A stretch of DNA of 64,000 nt from Crocinitomicaceae bacterium (GTDB taxonomy: Bacteria > Bacteroidota > Bacteroidia > Flavobacteriales_D > Crocinitomicaceae), in the NCBI GenBank assembly GCA_021325675.1, contig JAJTCM010000002.1, positions 650,209 to 714,208 on the forward strand. Direction: 5' to 3'. The notes beneath the pieces are model-generated. The model did not search any database. It was not told the origin of the DNA and worked only from the letters and a program-made list of their open reading frames with translations. The translations under genes and the position numbers were made by a program. Position 1 is the stretch's first letter; each line of letters opens with the position of its first letter. Shown one piece after another: positions 1 to 8,118 of this stretch.

Positions 1-567
1 CTGGATTATTTCCTGCCTGAAGGTTTTGAGATCACACCGCTACAGGCCGGCTTCCAGGAAAATTACGTTGCACTGGCTATCGGCGCGCAATTTGCCACCA
101 AGCAATTCCCGGTACATAAGATCATTGAGCTTTGCCGGAAATCACCGCAGCGTTTCGTGATTATCGGCGGGCCTGAGGACAAAGCCCGGGGAGAGGAAAT
201 TGCTTCCGCCTGCCCGAATACGCTGAATGTCTGCGGAGAATACTCACTCCACGGCTCGGCCCTGCTGGTAAAAAATGCAGCCGCGCTTGTGACGAACGAT
301 ACCGGAATGATGCACATCGGAGCGGCATTCAATAAAAAAATAATTTCCATCTGGGGAAATACGGTGCCTGAATTCGGGATGTACCCGTATTTACCAAAAG
401 ATGAGTTTTCAATCCACGAGATCAAAGGATTGTATTGCCGTCCGTGCTCCAAAATCGGCTACCAGGCTTGTCCGCTCGGGCATTTCGATTGTATGGAAAA
501 GCAAAATACAGACGAGATTGCGCGGGATATCGATGAAAAAATGAGATCAGGTTTATTTTCCGGCTGA
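1..567 (+). CDS. Glycosyltransferase family 9 (heptosyltransferase-like), 5'-truncated
   Basis: The reading frame is open from base 1, so the N-terminal half lies outside the window; 188 C-terminal residues are visible. The segment TNDTGMMHIGAAFNKKIISI is the sugar-nucleotide binding region typical of GT9 (ADP-heptose:LPS heptosyltransferase-like) enzymes. VIIGGPEDK is the preceding Rossmann strand and loop. The Cys-rich tail (CRPCSKIGYQACPLGHFDCM) is usual in Bacteroidota members. GT9 enzymes act at the inner face of the cytoplasmic membrane in lipopolysaccharide core assembly; the substrate here cannot be told. The TGA stop sits inside a family-d intergenic repeat, and the next gene is convergent. 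Confidence 0.85.
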   Translation: MDYFLPEGFEITPLQAGFQENYVALAIGAQFATKQFPVHKIIELCRKSPQRFVIIGGPEDKARGEEIASACPNTLNVCGEYSLHGSALLVKNAAALVTNDTGMMHIGAAFNKKIISIWGNTVPEFGMYPYLPKDEFSIHEIKGLYCRPCSKIGYQACPLGHFDCMEKQNTDEIARDIDEKMRSGLFSG

Positions 568-582
568 TTGCGCTGATTTTTT
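563..582 (-). repeat. Intergenic repeat family d, degenerate copy
   Basis: Read on the minus strand this is AAAAAATCAGCGCAATCAGC. It resembles the AAAAAATCTGCG...CTGCGGG element found at 40562, 41912 and 48448. It overlaps the stop codon of the glycosyltransferase and lies between two convergent genes. Confidence 0.4.
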
Positions 583-616
583 GGAAACGCAGATTGGCGA
601 AAATTAACGCTATGAT

Positions 617-1141
617 TTAAGTGGTTTGATCCCCTAAAAACAAGGCTTTCAATTCAGTCGCTTCGTGCGGGTTCATTTTACCGGCAAGGATTAAGCTGAG
701 CTGCTTTCTGCGGAGCGCACCTTCAAAACGCTGTATTTCCTGCTCCGTTTCAGGGATCAGCTCAGGAACCTGGATCGGGCCACCATGTTGGTCAACGGCA
801 ACGAAAGTATAGATCGCTTCATTGGATTTGCGTTTTTTGCCTGAAACCTGGTCTTCCACGAAAACATCAACAAACACTTCCATAGAAGAAGTAAAAGCCC
901 GTGAAACTTTGGCTTCCAGCGTCACAATCGAAGAATGCAGGATCGGCTCGCGGAAAGAAACATTGTTCACCGAAGCGGTAACAACCACGCGGCGGCAATG
1001 GCGGTGGGCGGAAACGCTTGCAATCACGTCCATCCAGGCCAGCAGCTGGCCTCCGAAGAGATTTCCTAACGTATTGGTATCGTTCGGTAAAACAACTTTG
1101 GTAGTAATGGCGAGGGTGTCGGAGGCTTTTGTTGCTTTCAT
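617..1141 (-). CDS. Acyl-CoA thioesterase, hotdog fold (YciA/BACH type)
   Basis: A 174-residue single-hotdog protein predicted to hydrolyse acyl-CoA to free acid and CoA in the cytoplasm. Residues 23-38 (NTLGNLFGGQLLAWMD) carry the family motif with the conserved Asn and the GGxLL helix; VNNVSFREPI around residue 59 forms the next conserved strand. Length matches single-domain bacterial acyl-CoA thioesterases. The ATG is supported by a -7 box (TAATTTTG, 1155-1162) 13 nt upstream. It is monocistronic, convergent with the glycosyltransferase. The chain-length preference cannot be judged. Confidence 0.88.
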   Translation of the reverse strand: MKATKASDTLAITTKVVLPNDTNTLGNLFGGQLLAWMDVIASVSAHRHCRRVVVTASVNNVSFREPILHSSIVTLEAKVSRAFTSSMEVFVDVFVEDQVSGKKRKSNEAIYTFVAVDQHGGPIQVPELIPETEQEIQRFEGALRRKQLSLILAGKMNPHEATELKALFLGDQTT

Positions 1142-1154
1142 TGTGTTTTTTTGT

Positions 1155-1162
1155 CAAAATTA
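1155..1162 (-). promoter_or_regulatory. -7 promoter box for the thioesterase gene
   Basis: TAATTTTG on the minus strand matches the Bacteroidota -7 consensus TAnnTTTG. A TTTG (plus-strand CAAA at 1185-1188) lies 22 nt upstream, close to the expected -33 spacing. Confidence 0.55.
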
Positions 1163-1389
1163 CGCAAATTTTAACATCGGAACGCAAAGGCCTCCAGGTT
1201 AACGCAGAGTAAATAAAGTTTATCCAGGATTCCTGAGCGATAAGGCAGGTGTTTTTTTAGCTACAAATGCACGCATTTTTCTTGTGTTTAACTGCGCTGC
1301 TACCTGGGAAGTGGGTTGTAAAAGAATAAATTACCCGAATTATAATTCGTCAATTCGTTGGAGTTAAAACGAACGCTAAAAAAGCTTAC

Positions 1390-2907
1390 TTATTTGTTAT
1401 CTGACAGGAAGCGTTTCCACTCGGAAGCCTGGTGCTCGTTCATAACGCGCGGAAACTTGTTCTGTGAGCCGAGCTTACCCATTTTCGCCATGAATTTGTA
1501 GAATAAATCCGTTTTTACGCATTGCAGCGTCGGTGTGTTCAGGCTGGCTTTTCGCACGGATTTATAATCGTCGTTGAGCTTTCCCAGCTGATAATCAAGC
1601 TTCTGGATAAAAAGATCGGTGTCAATGAATTCATTGCTTCCTACCGTCCAGGCGTGGCGCTGGTTGAGTAAATCGCAGTACACACAGAATTCCTGCGCTT
1701 CAACTTCCATTTCACTGCAAACGATTTCGAGCGCCTGGTTGATGTTATCGAGAGAAAGGTGCTCACCGACTAAGCTCAGGTATTGCTTGATGCGGCCCGT
1801 GATTTTGATCTGCCTGCCTTCCACGTCGGTAAACTGGACGAGGTCGCCGATGATGTAACGCCACAAGCCTGCATTGGTCGAAATGATCAGGGCGTAATCT
1901 TTTCCGGCTTCCACTTCTTCAACCGTCAGGGCCTTGTATCGGTCTTTGAGCTTTCCTTCTGTAAAATGTTCCTCGTCGAAAGGCACAAATTCATAGAAAA
2001 TGTCGTTGTTGAGCAGCAATTTCATGGAACTGCTGTTCGGAATGTTTTGGTAAGCAAAGTATCCTTCACTGGCAAGGTACGTATCGAGCAAATGCACTTT
2101 CTGACCGGAAATCCGTTCCATCCGCTTGAGATAAGGCTGCATGAAAACGCCGCCGTGAACATACACGTGGAAATTCGGCCAGATATCGTGGATCGATTTC
2201 AGCTTATGACGGTCAATGATGCGCTCCATGAGCATGATGCACCAGCTTGGAACCCCGGCTACCACACCGATATCCCAGCCCGGGGCTTCTTCCACCATTT
2301 TATCCAGTTTTTTGTTCCAGTCTTTGATGTCGGCCACTTTATTGCTTGGCTGCGTAAAAGGCGTAACAATCCAGGAAGTGTGCTTTTTCAGGATCCCGCT
2401 CAAATCGCCTTCGATTCGGTTTTCAACGTGGTTCAGCTCCGTCGAGCCCCCTACCACGAGAATTGATTTTTGGAAAAACTCTACGGGCAGGTCCATTTGA
2501 TGCAGTGTCATGATCTGCTTCATGCTGGTCTTCTGGAAAGACTTGATTGTTTGCTCGGTTACCGGAATACGTTTGCTCGGTGAGCCTGTTGTCCCGGAGG
2601 AAAGTGCATAATATTTGATTTTTCCCGGCCAGGTGTGGTCTTTCTTGCCGTCAATCGAGCCGTGGAGCCAGGTTTGATAAAATTCTTCGTAATCCACCAT
2701 CGGGACTCCTCCCTGGTAATCCCGGATCATGGTTTCGCTTTTCAGCATGCCTGCAAAATCATGGTTTTTACCAAAGTCCGTTTTTTTGGCTTTGTCAAGC
2801 AAGTAAGCCAGCGATTTGATTTGGTAGTCAAAGCTCAGGCCTTTGTTGTGGTTGCGTTTAAATCCGATTTCAGCTGTTTTTTTAAGAAGTCTTCCGATAA
2901 TTTTCAT
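1390..2907 (-). CDS. GH3-family adenylate-forming enzyme
   Basis: This 505-residue protein is a full-length GH3 (auxin-responsive promoter family) protein. SSGTTG at residues 103-108 is the phosphate-binding loop, DTYLASEGYF in the middle is the adenylate motif, and LWRYIIGDLVQFTD with the following KITGRIKQYLSL marks the hinge to the mobile C-terminal domain. Plant GH3 enzymes join amino acids to acyl acids through an acyl-adenylate. Bacterial members share the fold but their substrates are mostly unknown, so only adenylation of some carboxylate can be inferred. No signal peptide. It is divergent from the large sensor gene, with a -7 box at 2933-2940. Confidence 0.88.
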   Translation of the reverse strand: MKIIGRLLKKTAEIGFKRNHNKGLSFDYQIKSLAYLLDKAKKTDFGKNHDFAGMLKSETMIRDYQGGVPMVDYEEFYQTWLHGSIDGKKDHTWPGKIKYYALSSGTTGSPSKRIPVTEQTIKSFQKTSMKQIMTLHQMDLPVEFFQKSILVVGGSTELNHVENRIEGDLSGILKKHTSWIVTPFTQPSNKVADIKDWNKKLDKMVEEAPGWDIGVVAGVPSWCIMLMERIIDRHKLKSIHDIWPNFHVYVHGGVFMQPYLKRMERISGQKVHLLDTYLASEGYFAYQNIPNSSSMKLLLNNDIFYEFVPFDEEHFTEGKLKDRYKALTVEEVEAGKDYALIISTNAGLWRYIIGDLVQFTDVEGRQIKITGRIKQYLSLVGEHLSLDNINQALEIVCSEMEVEAQEFCVYCDLLNQRHAWTVGSNEFIDTDLFIQKLDYQLGKLNDDYKSVRKASLNTPTLQCVKTDLFYKFMAKMGKLGSQNKFPRVMNEHQASEWKRFLSDNK

Positions 2908-2932
2908 CCAAAAAGAGATTTTTAACGAATTT

Positions 2933-2940
2933 CAAAGATA
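2933..2940 (-). promoter_or_regulatory. -7 promoter box for the GH3 gene
   Basis: TATCTTTG on the minus strand, a perfect TAnnTTTG, 25 nt before the ATG. No clear -33 TTTG was found at the usual spacing. Confidence 0.5.
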
Positions 2941-3132
2941 GTATTTTTTTAGGATTTGATAAAAATTAGGCTTGTCTTTGAAAATAGTCGCTGAAAATTA
3001 ACTGTCACGACGCGCAGCAGTAATAAAAACACCGTTCATTCATCACCTAAATTTTACTACATGACATAAAAATTCGTTTATTTGTTCCCCAATGGTGAAA
3101 ATTTTCTTATTTTCAGGGATTTAAACACACTT

Positions 3133-6100
3133 TTGAAGCGAATAACCTCCATATTACTCTTTTTCCTGGCGTTTTACAGCTGGGGCCAGCTCTATACTTT
3201 CAAGAACATCAACCATAAAAACGGGTTGAGCCTTTCGTCGGTTTTATCTGTTTCCCAGGATAAATACGGCTATATCTGGATCGGAACGGATGGCTTCGGG
3301 CTGCAGCGCTATGACGGCAAACAGGTGAAAACCATCCAGGTTGACCCGCTCGACAACGAACATCATGTAACTTACATCGACCCGACTGACGACGGCATTT
3401 ATTTTTCTTCCCGTTATACCGGCTTTTACCATTATAAAAACAAAAAGCTGACCCCGGTTTCCGTGGATCAAAAAGACCTGGGAGAACATCTTGCCATTAA
3501 AAAAATCGGGAAATCGCTTTGTATGGTCGGCCAGCGCAAAATCCGCTTGTGGCGTGGTAAAAGATCCTATCGCGAGCTGACTTACCCGGTACCTTTTCAT
3601 GAAATTATCCAGCTGCTGGAAGTTCCCGGCGGGGCGGTGATCATCACTCCTGACAAAAGCTATCATGTGCAGGAGCACAGCATCCGGGAAATCAATACCT
3701 GGCTGAACGAAAAAAAAGAGCCGCTAAAACCTGTTGCAGCCCGATTTTATGAGGGTAAGCTGGAGCTCTTTGAAGCCGGCAAAGCTTATTCGAATCTGGT
3801 TTACCTGGACAAGGAAGGCTCTATCTTTTCGCGCCAGAGGAAGCAAACCGAAGCCGTCCCGGAATTGAAATTTACAAAAGTTTATGCCCGGAACAAGATT
3901 ATTTTTGCACTGGACGATCATAACGCAATCTACCATTATGCCAAGGAACATTTTACTTATATTCCTAAAAACACAACCAAAACCAACTTTATTTTCCACG
4001 ATTTATTTATCGACCGGAACAATGATTTCTGGGCTTCATCTGCCAATGCGGGGATTTTCAAAATTTCGGACGAGCCTTTTACAAAAATTGACCTCCACCC
4101 CGTTTACCAGGACCCGCTGATTTGTTATATTTTTCGTAATAAGTCCCGGGAGGTTTTTGTCAGTAATTTTGATGGGAAAACGTCTTACAGCTCATACAAG
4201 CTCCCTGATTTCAAGAGCTTTCAAATCCGGCTTTACGGACAAACGGAATTCGGCGGACAAACCGTTTTTGCCAGCGACCGCGGACTGGTGTATTTTGACG
4301 GGGGGGATTTCCGGGTATTCCGTGGCCTTAAAAGCGATCAGCGCGTACTTTTTGTTTTTGCGCAGGGCGACAAGCTTTATTATTCCCCTGAAGGAAAAGG
4401 CTTATTGTGTTATGACGCCCGGACATCCAAAATCAGCACTGTTCTCGACTGGAAAAAGGCCAGCCATATTTATACCGCCCAGGCAAACCGCGACCAAAGC
4501 AAGATTTATTTCGGTTCGAATGACGGGGTTTTTGAGCTCATAACGGCTTCACAGCAAATGACCAAAATTACTTCGCGCTTCAAAACGAAGGGTAGTTATT
4601 CAGGCGTTTCCTGTACGGACAGCTACGGAACCATGTGGTTTACGCTGGATAAGAAAATTGTCGGGATTACCGCGCGGGAGGAATATGTTGTGATCGAAGA
4701 TAAAAAATACTTCAATTCGACCTTATTTTATAACCTGAATTCTGATCCGTACGGAAGCCTGATTATCGGAACGAATGTCGGGATCAGCAAGCTGAAAATC
4801 GATCATTTGGGCAATGTGATCAATTATTTCCATTATAACAACAACAACGGGTTCGGCGGCTTTGAAACGCATATGCGCTCCAATTTTCAGCACGGCCCCT
4901 ACATTTATATGGGAACGATCGAAGGGATGTTCGTCATCAATACCGAAAAGCTTGAATACCTTCCCGATCCGCCTTTGCCCCTGATTTTCCAGCTTAAGGA
5001 AAAAGAAAACAGCTTGTTCAATACGGACGAGGAGCTTATCAAAATCAGTTACCTGGCGCTGAACCCGAAGCTGAACGGAATTCAGTACACGTATCGCCTG
5101 AAAGGAAAAACCAAGGCCTGGAGCGAGCTGACGCCCAAAACGGAAGCTTATTTTTCCAACTTATCCGACCAGGAATACATTTTCCAGGTGCGTTCTACCT
5201 ACGACGGTATGAATTTCAGCCCGATCGCGAATTATAAAATTGTCAAGGATACGCCTTTCTGGAAATCGAAGTGGTTCATTCTGTTCCTCATCCTTTCCAT
5301 TGCCCTCGCAAATGTGATCGTGCTTGACCGTTCCAAAAGCTTTGAGCTGAGCTCGGTGATCGAAAACCAAAACCTGGAGATCAATTCCAAGGTGCGGACC
5401 CTCATCCTCGGCTTCGGCTTCCTGGCAAACACGGGCGCCAATTACCTGGCGCCTTACCTCGATAAAAGCCTGCCGCACCTGAACAGCCTGAATACTTTTA
5501 CAAATATTATCCTCTTCCTGCTTTTTCTCCTTTCCGTATTCAGGCACCCTTTCCCGAAAATCAAATATTACCTGCTTCAAATCGGGCTTTTTGTCGTTGT
5601 CGGCCAATGCTATATCGGCGCCTATCTTTCCGAGATTCATCCCCTGTATGTCACGGTATTGGCGCTTACGACCGCTTTTACACCTTTCGTGCTGACCAAA
5701 ATTTTTGAAGTTATTATCCTCTCGGTTTTCCATGTGCTCTGTGTCGTTTCAATCGTTTTCCTGCTGGATCACTCGATTTTCAATGAGGTTTTGTTCCTGA
5801 TCGCTATTATGGTATCGATATGCTTATCCATTTTCACCACGTATATCCGGAACGAATCCCTGCAAAAACTGAGGTTTATTTCTGAAATTATCAACAAGGG
5901 AAATATTGTGGCGATTGCTTTCGACCAGGACAATAAAATTACTTATATCAGTGAAAACAGCTACGATTCACTGGGTATTAGCGGCACGTTCCTCAATAAA
6001 AACATTTCTTCGCTTAATAAATTTGTCAGCCACGACCTGAGCAAGCGCGATATTGATCTTTCGCATGAATTTAAAGACGAGCAAAAGCATGTGATCCCGA

Positions 6101-7356
6101 TGAGAAAGGACAGCGACTCGCCTATGAGGTGGATGGAATGGTCGTGCAAGGTTTTTTCCAAGAAAATCAAGGTTATTTTCGGTCAGGATATCACGGAGCG
6201 CGTCAGCATCGAAAGCAACTACGAGTCACTTGTTGAAAATGCACAGGACCTCATCTATTATGTAGATATCAAAGGGAATTTTGTGTATGTGAACAACAGG
6301 TTCCAGGAAATCCTCGGCTTCGAAGAAAGTGAGCTCATTGGCCGCGATTCCATGTTTATTGTCAACGTTTTCCAGCAGCCGGCCGTTCGCAAATTTTACG
6401 AAGACCAGTTCCGCACACGAACGCTGAATACGTACAACGAAATCATTATCCGTAAAAAAGACGGCACGGAAATCTGGGTAGGACAAAATTCAACCTTGCT
6501 CTATGCCCACGGTTCCAATAAGATCATCAAAGGATTTTTATGCCTGGCCCGTGATATTACCGAAAAGCGCAACCAGCAGCGGGTCATTGAAACGCAGCAC
6601 GAAGACATTACTTCAAGCATCAATTACGCCAAAACGATCCAGTATAACTTACTGCCCCACCAGGATAAAATTGACGCTTGTTTTTCAGATTTTTCAGTCT
6701 TCTACCAGGCGAAAGACATCGTCAGCGGGGATTTTTACTGGTTTGAGAAAATCAATAATAAAACGATTTTTGTCTTGTCGGATTGTACCGGGCACGGTGT
6801 TCCGGGCGCGTTTATGACCTTGCTGGGCATTAACCTTATCAACCAGATCATCAGTGAAGACAAGGTGTTAAACCCGGCGAAAATCCTCACCAAGCTGGAC
6901 GATAAGCTCGGGCAGGTGCTCCCGCGCCATGGACAGGAGGGGCTCCGGGACGGAATGGAAGTGCTCGTGTTGATTTACGACCATCAAAAAAATACCTATC
7001 AATATGCCTGCGCGGGTGGTAAGTTTGTCACCCAAAGTGAAGCAGGCTTTGTGATCCATCGCGGTGAATCGAAGCACATCGGCGATACAGCGGAAGCCAA
7101 TTTCAGCAAATACAATACGTATACACTGGACGTTTCAGCGCCACAGGCATTTTATTTCTTTACGGATGGGATCCAGGACCAGTTCAGTGAAAGCACCCAC
7201 AAAAAATTCACGTTGAAGCGTATGCTGGAAATCCTGAGAAAACATCCGGATGCACCCATGAGCGAGCAAGTGCGCGAAATGCGGAATAAGCTCCATAAAT
7301 GGAAGGGGAACGCTGAGCAAACGGATGACATTACGTTTATCGGGTTCAGGTTTTAG
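3133..7356 (+). CDS. Propeller / 7TM / PAS-PAS / SpoIIE-type phosphatase sensor
   Basis: A giant sensor of about 1407 residues. In order: a signal-like segment at the N-terminus; a two-component-regulator-type beta-propeller (about 20-620, with GYIWIGTDGFGLQ and later repeats); a Y_Y_Y-like Ig domain (about 630-705); seven hydrophobic helices (about 710-905); two PAS domains (about 920-1025 and 1030-1150, the second with YVDIKGNFVYVNNRFQEILG); and a PP2C/SpoIIE serine phosphatase (about 1160-1407). The metal-binding acidic motifs look intact (SGDFYWFE, LSDCTGHGVPGAF, FTDGIQDQF, DDITFIGF). Probably it reads an envelope signal and dephosphorylates a cytoplasmic partner such as an anti-sigma antagonist, which is inference. 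The start is a TTG at 3133, giving MKRITSILLFFLAFYSWGQ; an upstream TTG at 3082 gives a poorer N-terminus and there is no in-frame ATG. It ends 19 bp from a convergent LytTR gene. Confidence 0.85.
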   Translation: MKRITSILLFFLAFYSWGQLYTFKNINHKNGLSLSSVLSVSQDKYGYIWIGTDGFGLQRYDGKQVKTIQVDPLDNEHHVTYIDPTDDGIYFSSRYTGFYHYKNKKLTPVSVDQKDLGEHLAIKKIGKSLCMVGQRKIRLWRGKRSYRELTYPVPFHEIIQLLEVPGGAVIITPDKSYHVQEHSIREINTWLNEKKEPLKPVAARFYEGKLELFEAGKAYSNLVYLDKEGSIFSRQRKQTEAVPELKFTKVYARNKIIFALDDHNAIYHYAKEHFTYIPKNTTKTNFIFHDLFIDRNNDFWASSANAGIFKISDEPFTKIDLHPVYQDPLICYIFRNKSREVFVSNFDGKTSYSSYKLPDFKSFQIRLYGQTEFGGQTVFASDRGLVYFDGGDFRVFRGLKSDQRVLFVFAQGDKLYYSPEGKGLLCYDARTSKISTVLDWKKASHIYTAQANRDQSKIYFGSNDGVFELITASQQMTKITSRFKTKGSYSGVSCTDSYGTMWFTLDKKIVGITAREEYVVIEDKKYFNSTLFYNLNSDPYGSLIIGTNVGISKLKIDHLGNVINYFHYNNNNGFGGFETHMRSNFQHGPYIYMGTIEGMFVINTEKLEYLPDPPLPLIFQLKEKENSLFNTDEELIKISYLALNPKLNGIQYTYRLKGKTKAWSELTPKTEAYFSNLSDQEYIFQVRSTYDGMNFSPIANYKIVKDTPFWKSKWFILFLILSIALANVIVLDRSKSFELSSVIENQNLEINSKVRTLILGFGFLANTGANYLAPYLDKSLPHLNSLNTFTNIILFLLFLLSVFRHPFPKIKYYLLQIGLFVVVGQCYIGAYLSEIHPLYVTVLALTTAFTPFVLTKIFEVIILSVFHVLCVVSIVFLLDHSIFNEVLFLIAIMVSICLSIFTTYIRNESLQKLRFISEIINKGNIVAIAFDQDNKITYISENSYDSLGISGTFLNKNISSLNKFVSHDLSKRDIDLSHEFKDEQKHVIPMRKDSDSPMRWMEWSCKVFSKKIKVIFGQDITERVSIESNYESLVENAQDLIYYVDIKGNFVYVNNRFQEILGFEESELIGRDSMFIVNVFQQPAVRKFYEDQFRTRTLNTYNEIIIRKKDGTEIWVGQNSTLLYAHGSNKIIKGFLCLARDITEKRNQQRVIETQHEDITSSINYAKTIQYNLLPHQDKIDACFSDFSVFYQAKDIVSGDFYWFEKINNKTIFVLSDCTGHGVPGAFMTLLGINLINQIISEDKVLNPAKILTKLDDKLGQVLPRHGQEGLRDGMEVLVLIYDHQKNTYQYACAGGKFVTQSEAGFVIHRGESKHIGDTAEANFSKYNTYTLDVSAPQAFYFFTDGIQDQFSESTHKKFTLKRMLEILRKHPDAPMSEQVREMRNKLHKWKGNAEQTDDITFIGFRF

Positions 7357-7375
7357 GCGCGAAGTATTTCAGGCT

Positions 7376-8116
7376 TTAAATTGCATTGATCAGCCCCAAA
7401 ACATATTCCTTCTTGCGGGAAGAAACCGGGATCAGGGAATTGTCTTTCATCATGATCTGGTTATCGGTTTTTTCAAAGCAGAAAAGATAATCCATGTTGA
7501 TGAGATGGGATTGGTGGACGCGTGTAAAATTGTCGTTGCACAGCATTTCGTCGAATTCCTTGATGAGCCGGGAAACAACGATTTTTTTGCCGTCTTTAAG
7601 GAAAACTGTCGTGTAGCTGCCTTCGGATTCAAAGCGCACAATCTCCTGGATGCCGACGGAATAGATGCGTTCCATTGTTTTAAGCACTACCTTTTTTTCC
7701 TGGCCGCTTTCCGAGACATTGCTGAGCAGGTTTTTGATCTTTTGGTTGATTTCCGTGCTGGAAATAGCTTGCTCAGCTTTTTTAACGGCTGCAATGAGCG
7801 ATTGTGGCGAAAGCGGTTTCAGGATATAATCGACGGCTGAAACTTTGAAAGCTTCAATGGCGTATTCCTGGTAGGCAGTAATGAAAATAACCTTAAAATC
7901 GTAATTATCAAAGCATTGAAGCAGATCGAAACCCGTTCCGTCAGGCATCTGAACATCCAGGAAAACGAGCTCGGGCTTGTTGTCAATAATCGCCTGGTAA
8001 CCGGATTGGACAGAGTCAGCAATGGCAAGCACTTCTACTTCTTTGCAAAACATGCCCAATAAATTCGAAACAAGCTCCGAATTATTTTTTTCATCATCAA
8101 TTATAACAACTTTCAT
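7376..8116 (-). CDS. LytTR-family response regulator
   Basis: A 246-residue regulator. The receiver domain (1-120) has the acidic pocket IIDDE near residue 6 and phospho-acceptor Asp54 in VFLDVQMPDG. The C-terminal LytTR DNA-binding domain (about 145-246) has the typical NFTRVHQSHLINMDYL stretch. It is the last gene of the thiL-kinase-regulator unit, 2 bp after the kinase stop, so the upstream LytS-like kinase is its likely partner. LytTR regulators bind direct repeats in promoters; I could not assign targets. Confidence 0.93.
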   Translation of the reverse strand: MKVVIIDDEKNNSELVSNLLGMFCKEVEVLAIADSVQSGYQAIIDNKPELVFLDVQMPDGTGFDLLQCFDNYDFKVIFITAYQEYAIEAFKVSAVDYILKPLSPQSLIAAVKKAEQAISSTEINQKIKNLLSNVSESGQEKKVVLKTMERIYSVGIQEIVRFESEGSYTTVFLKDGKKIVVSRLIKEFDEMLCNDNFTRVHQSHLINMDYLFCFEKTDNQIMMKDNSLIPVSSRKKEYVLGLINAI

Positions 8117-8118
8117 GC

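Noticed and set aside
3082..3132. Upstream TTG start for the sensor gene
   Set aside because: It would put polar residues before the signal peptide; TTG at 3133 gives a clean export signal.
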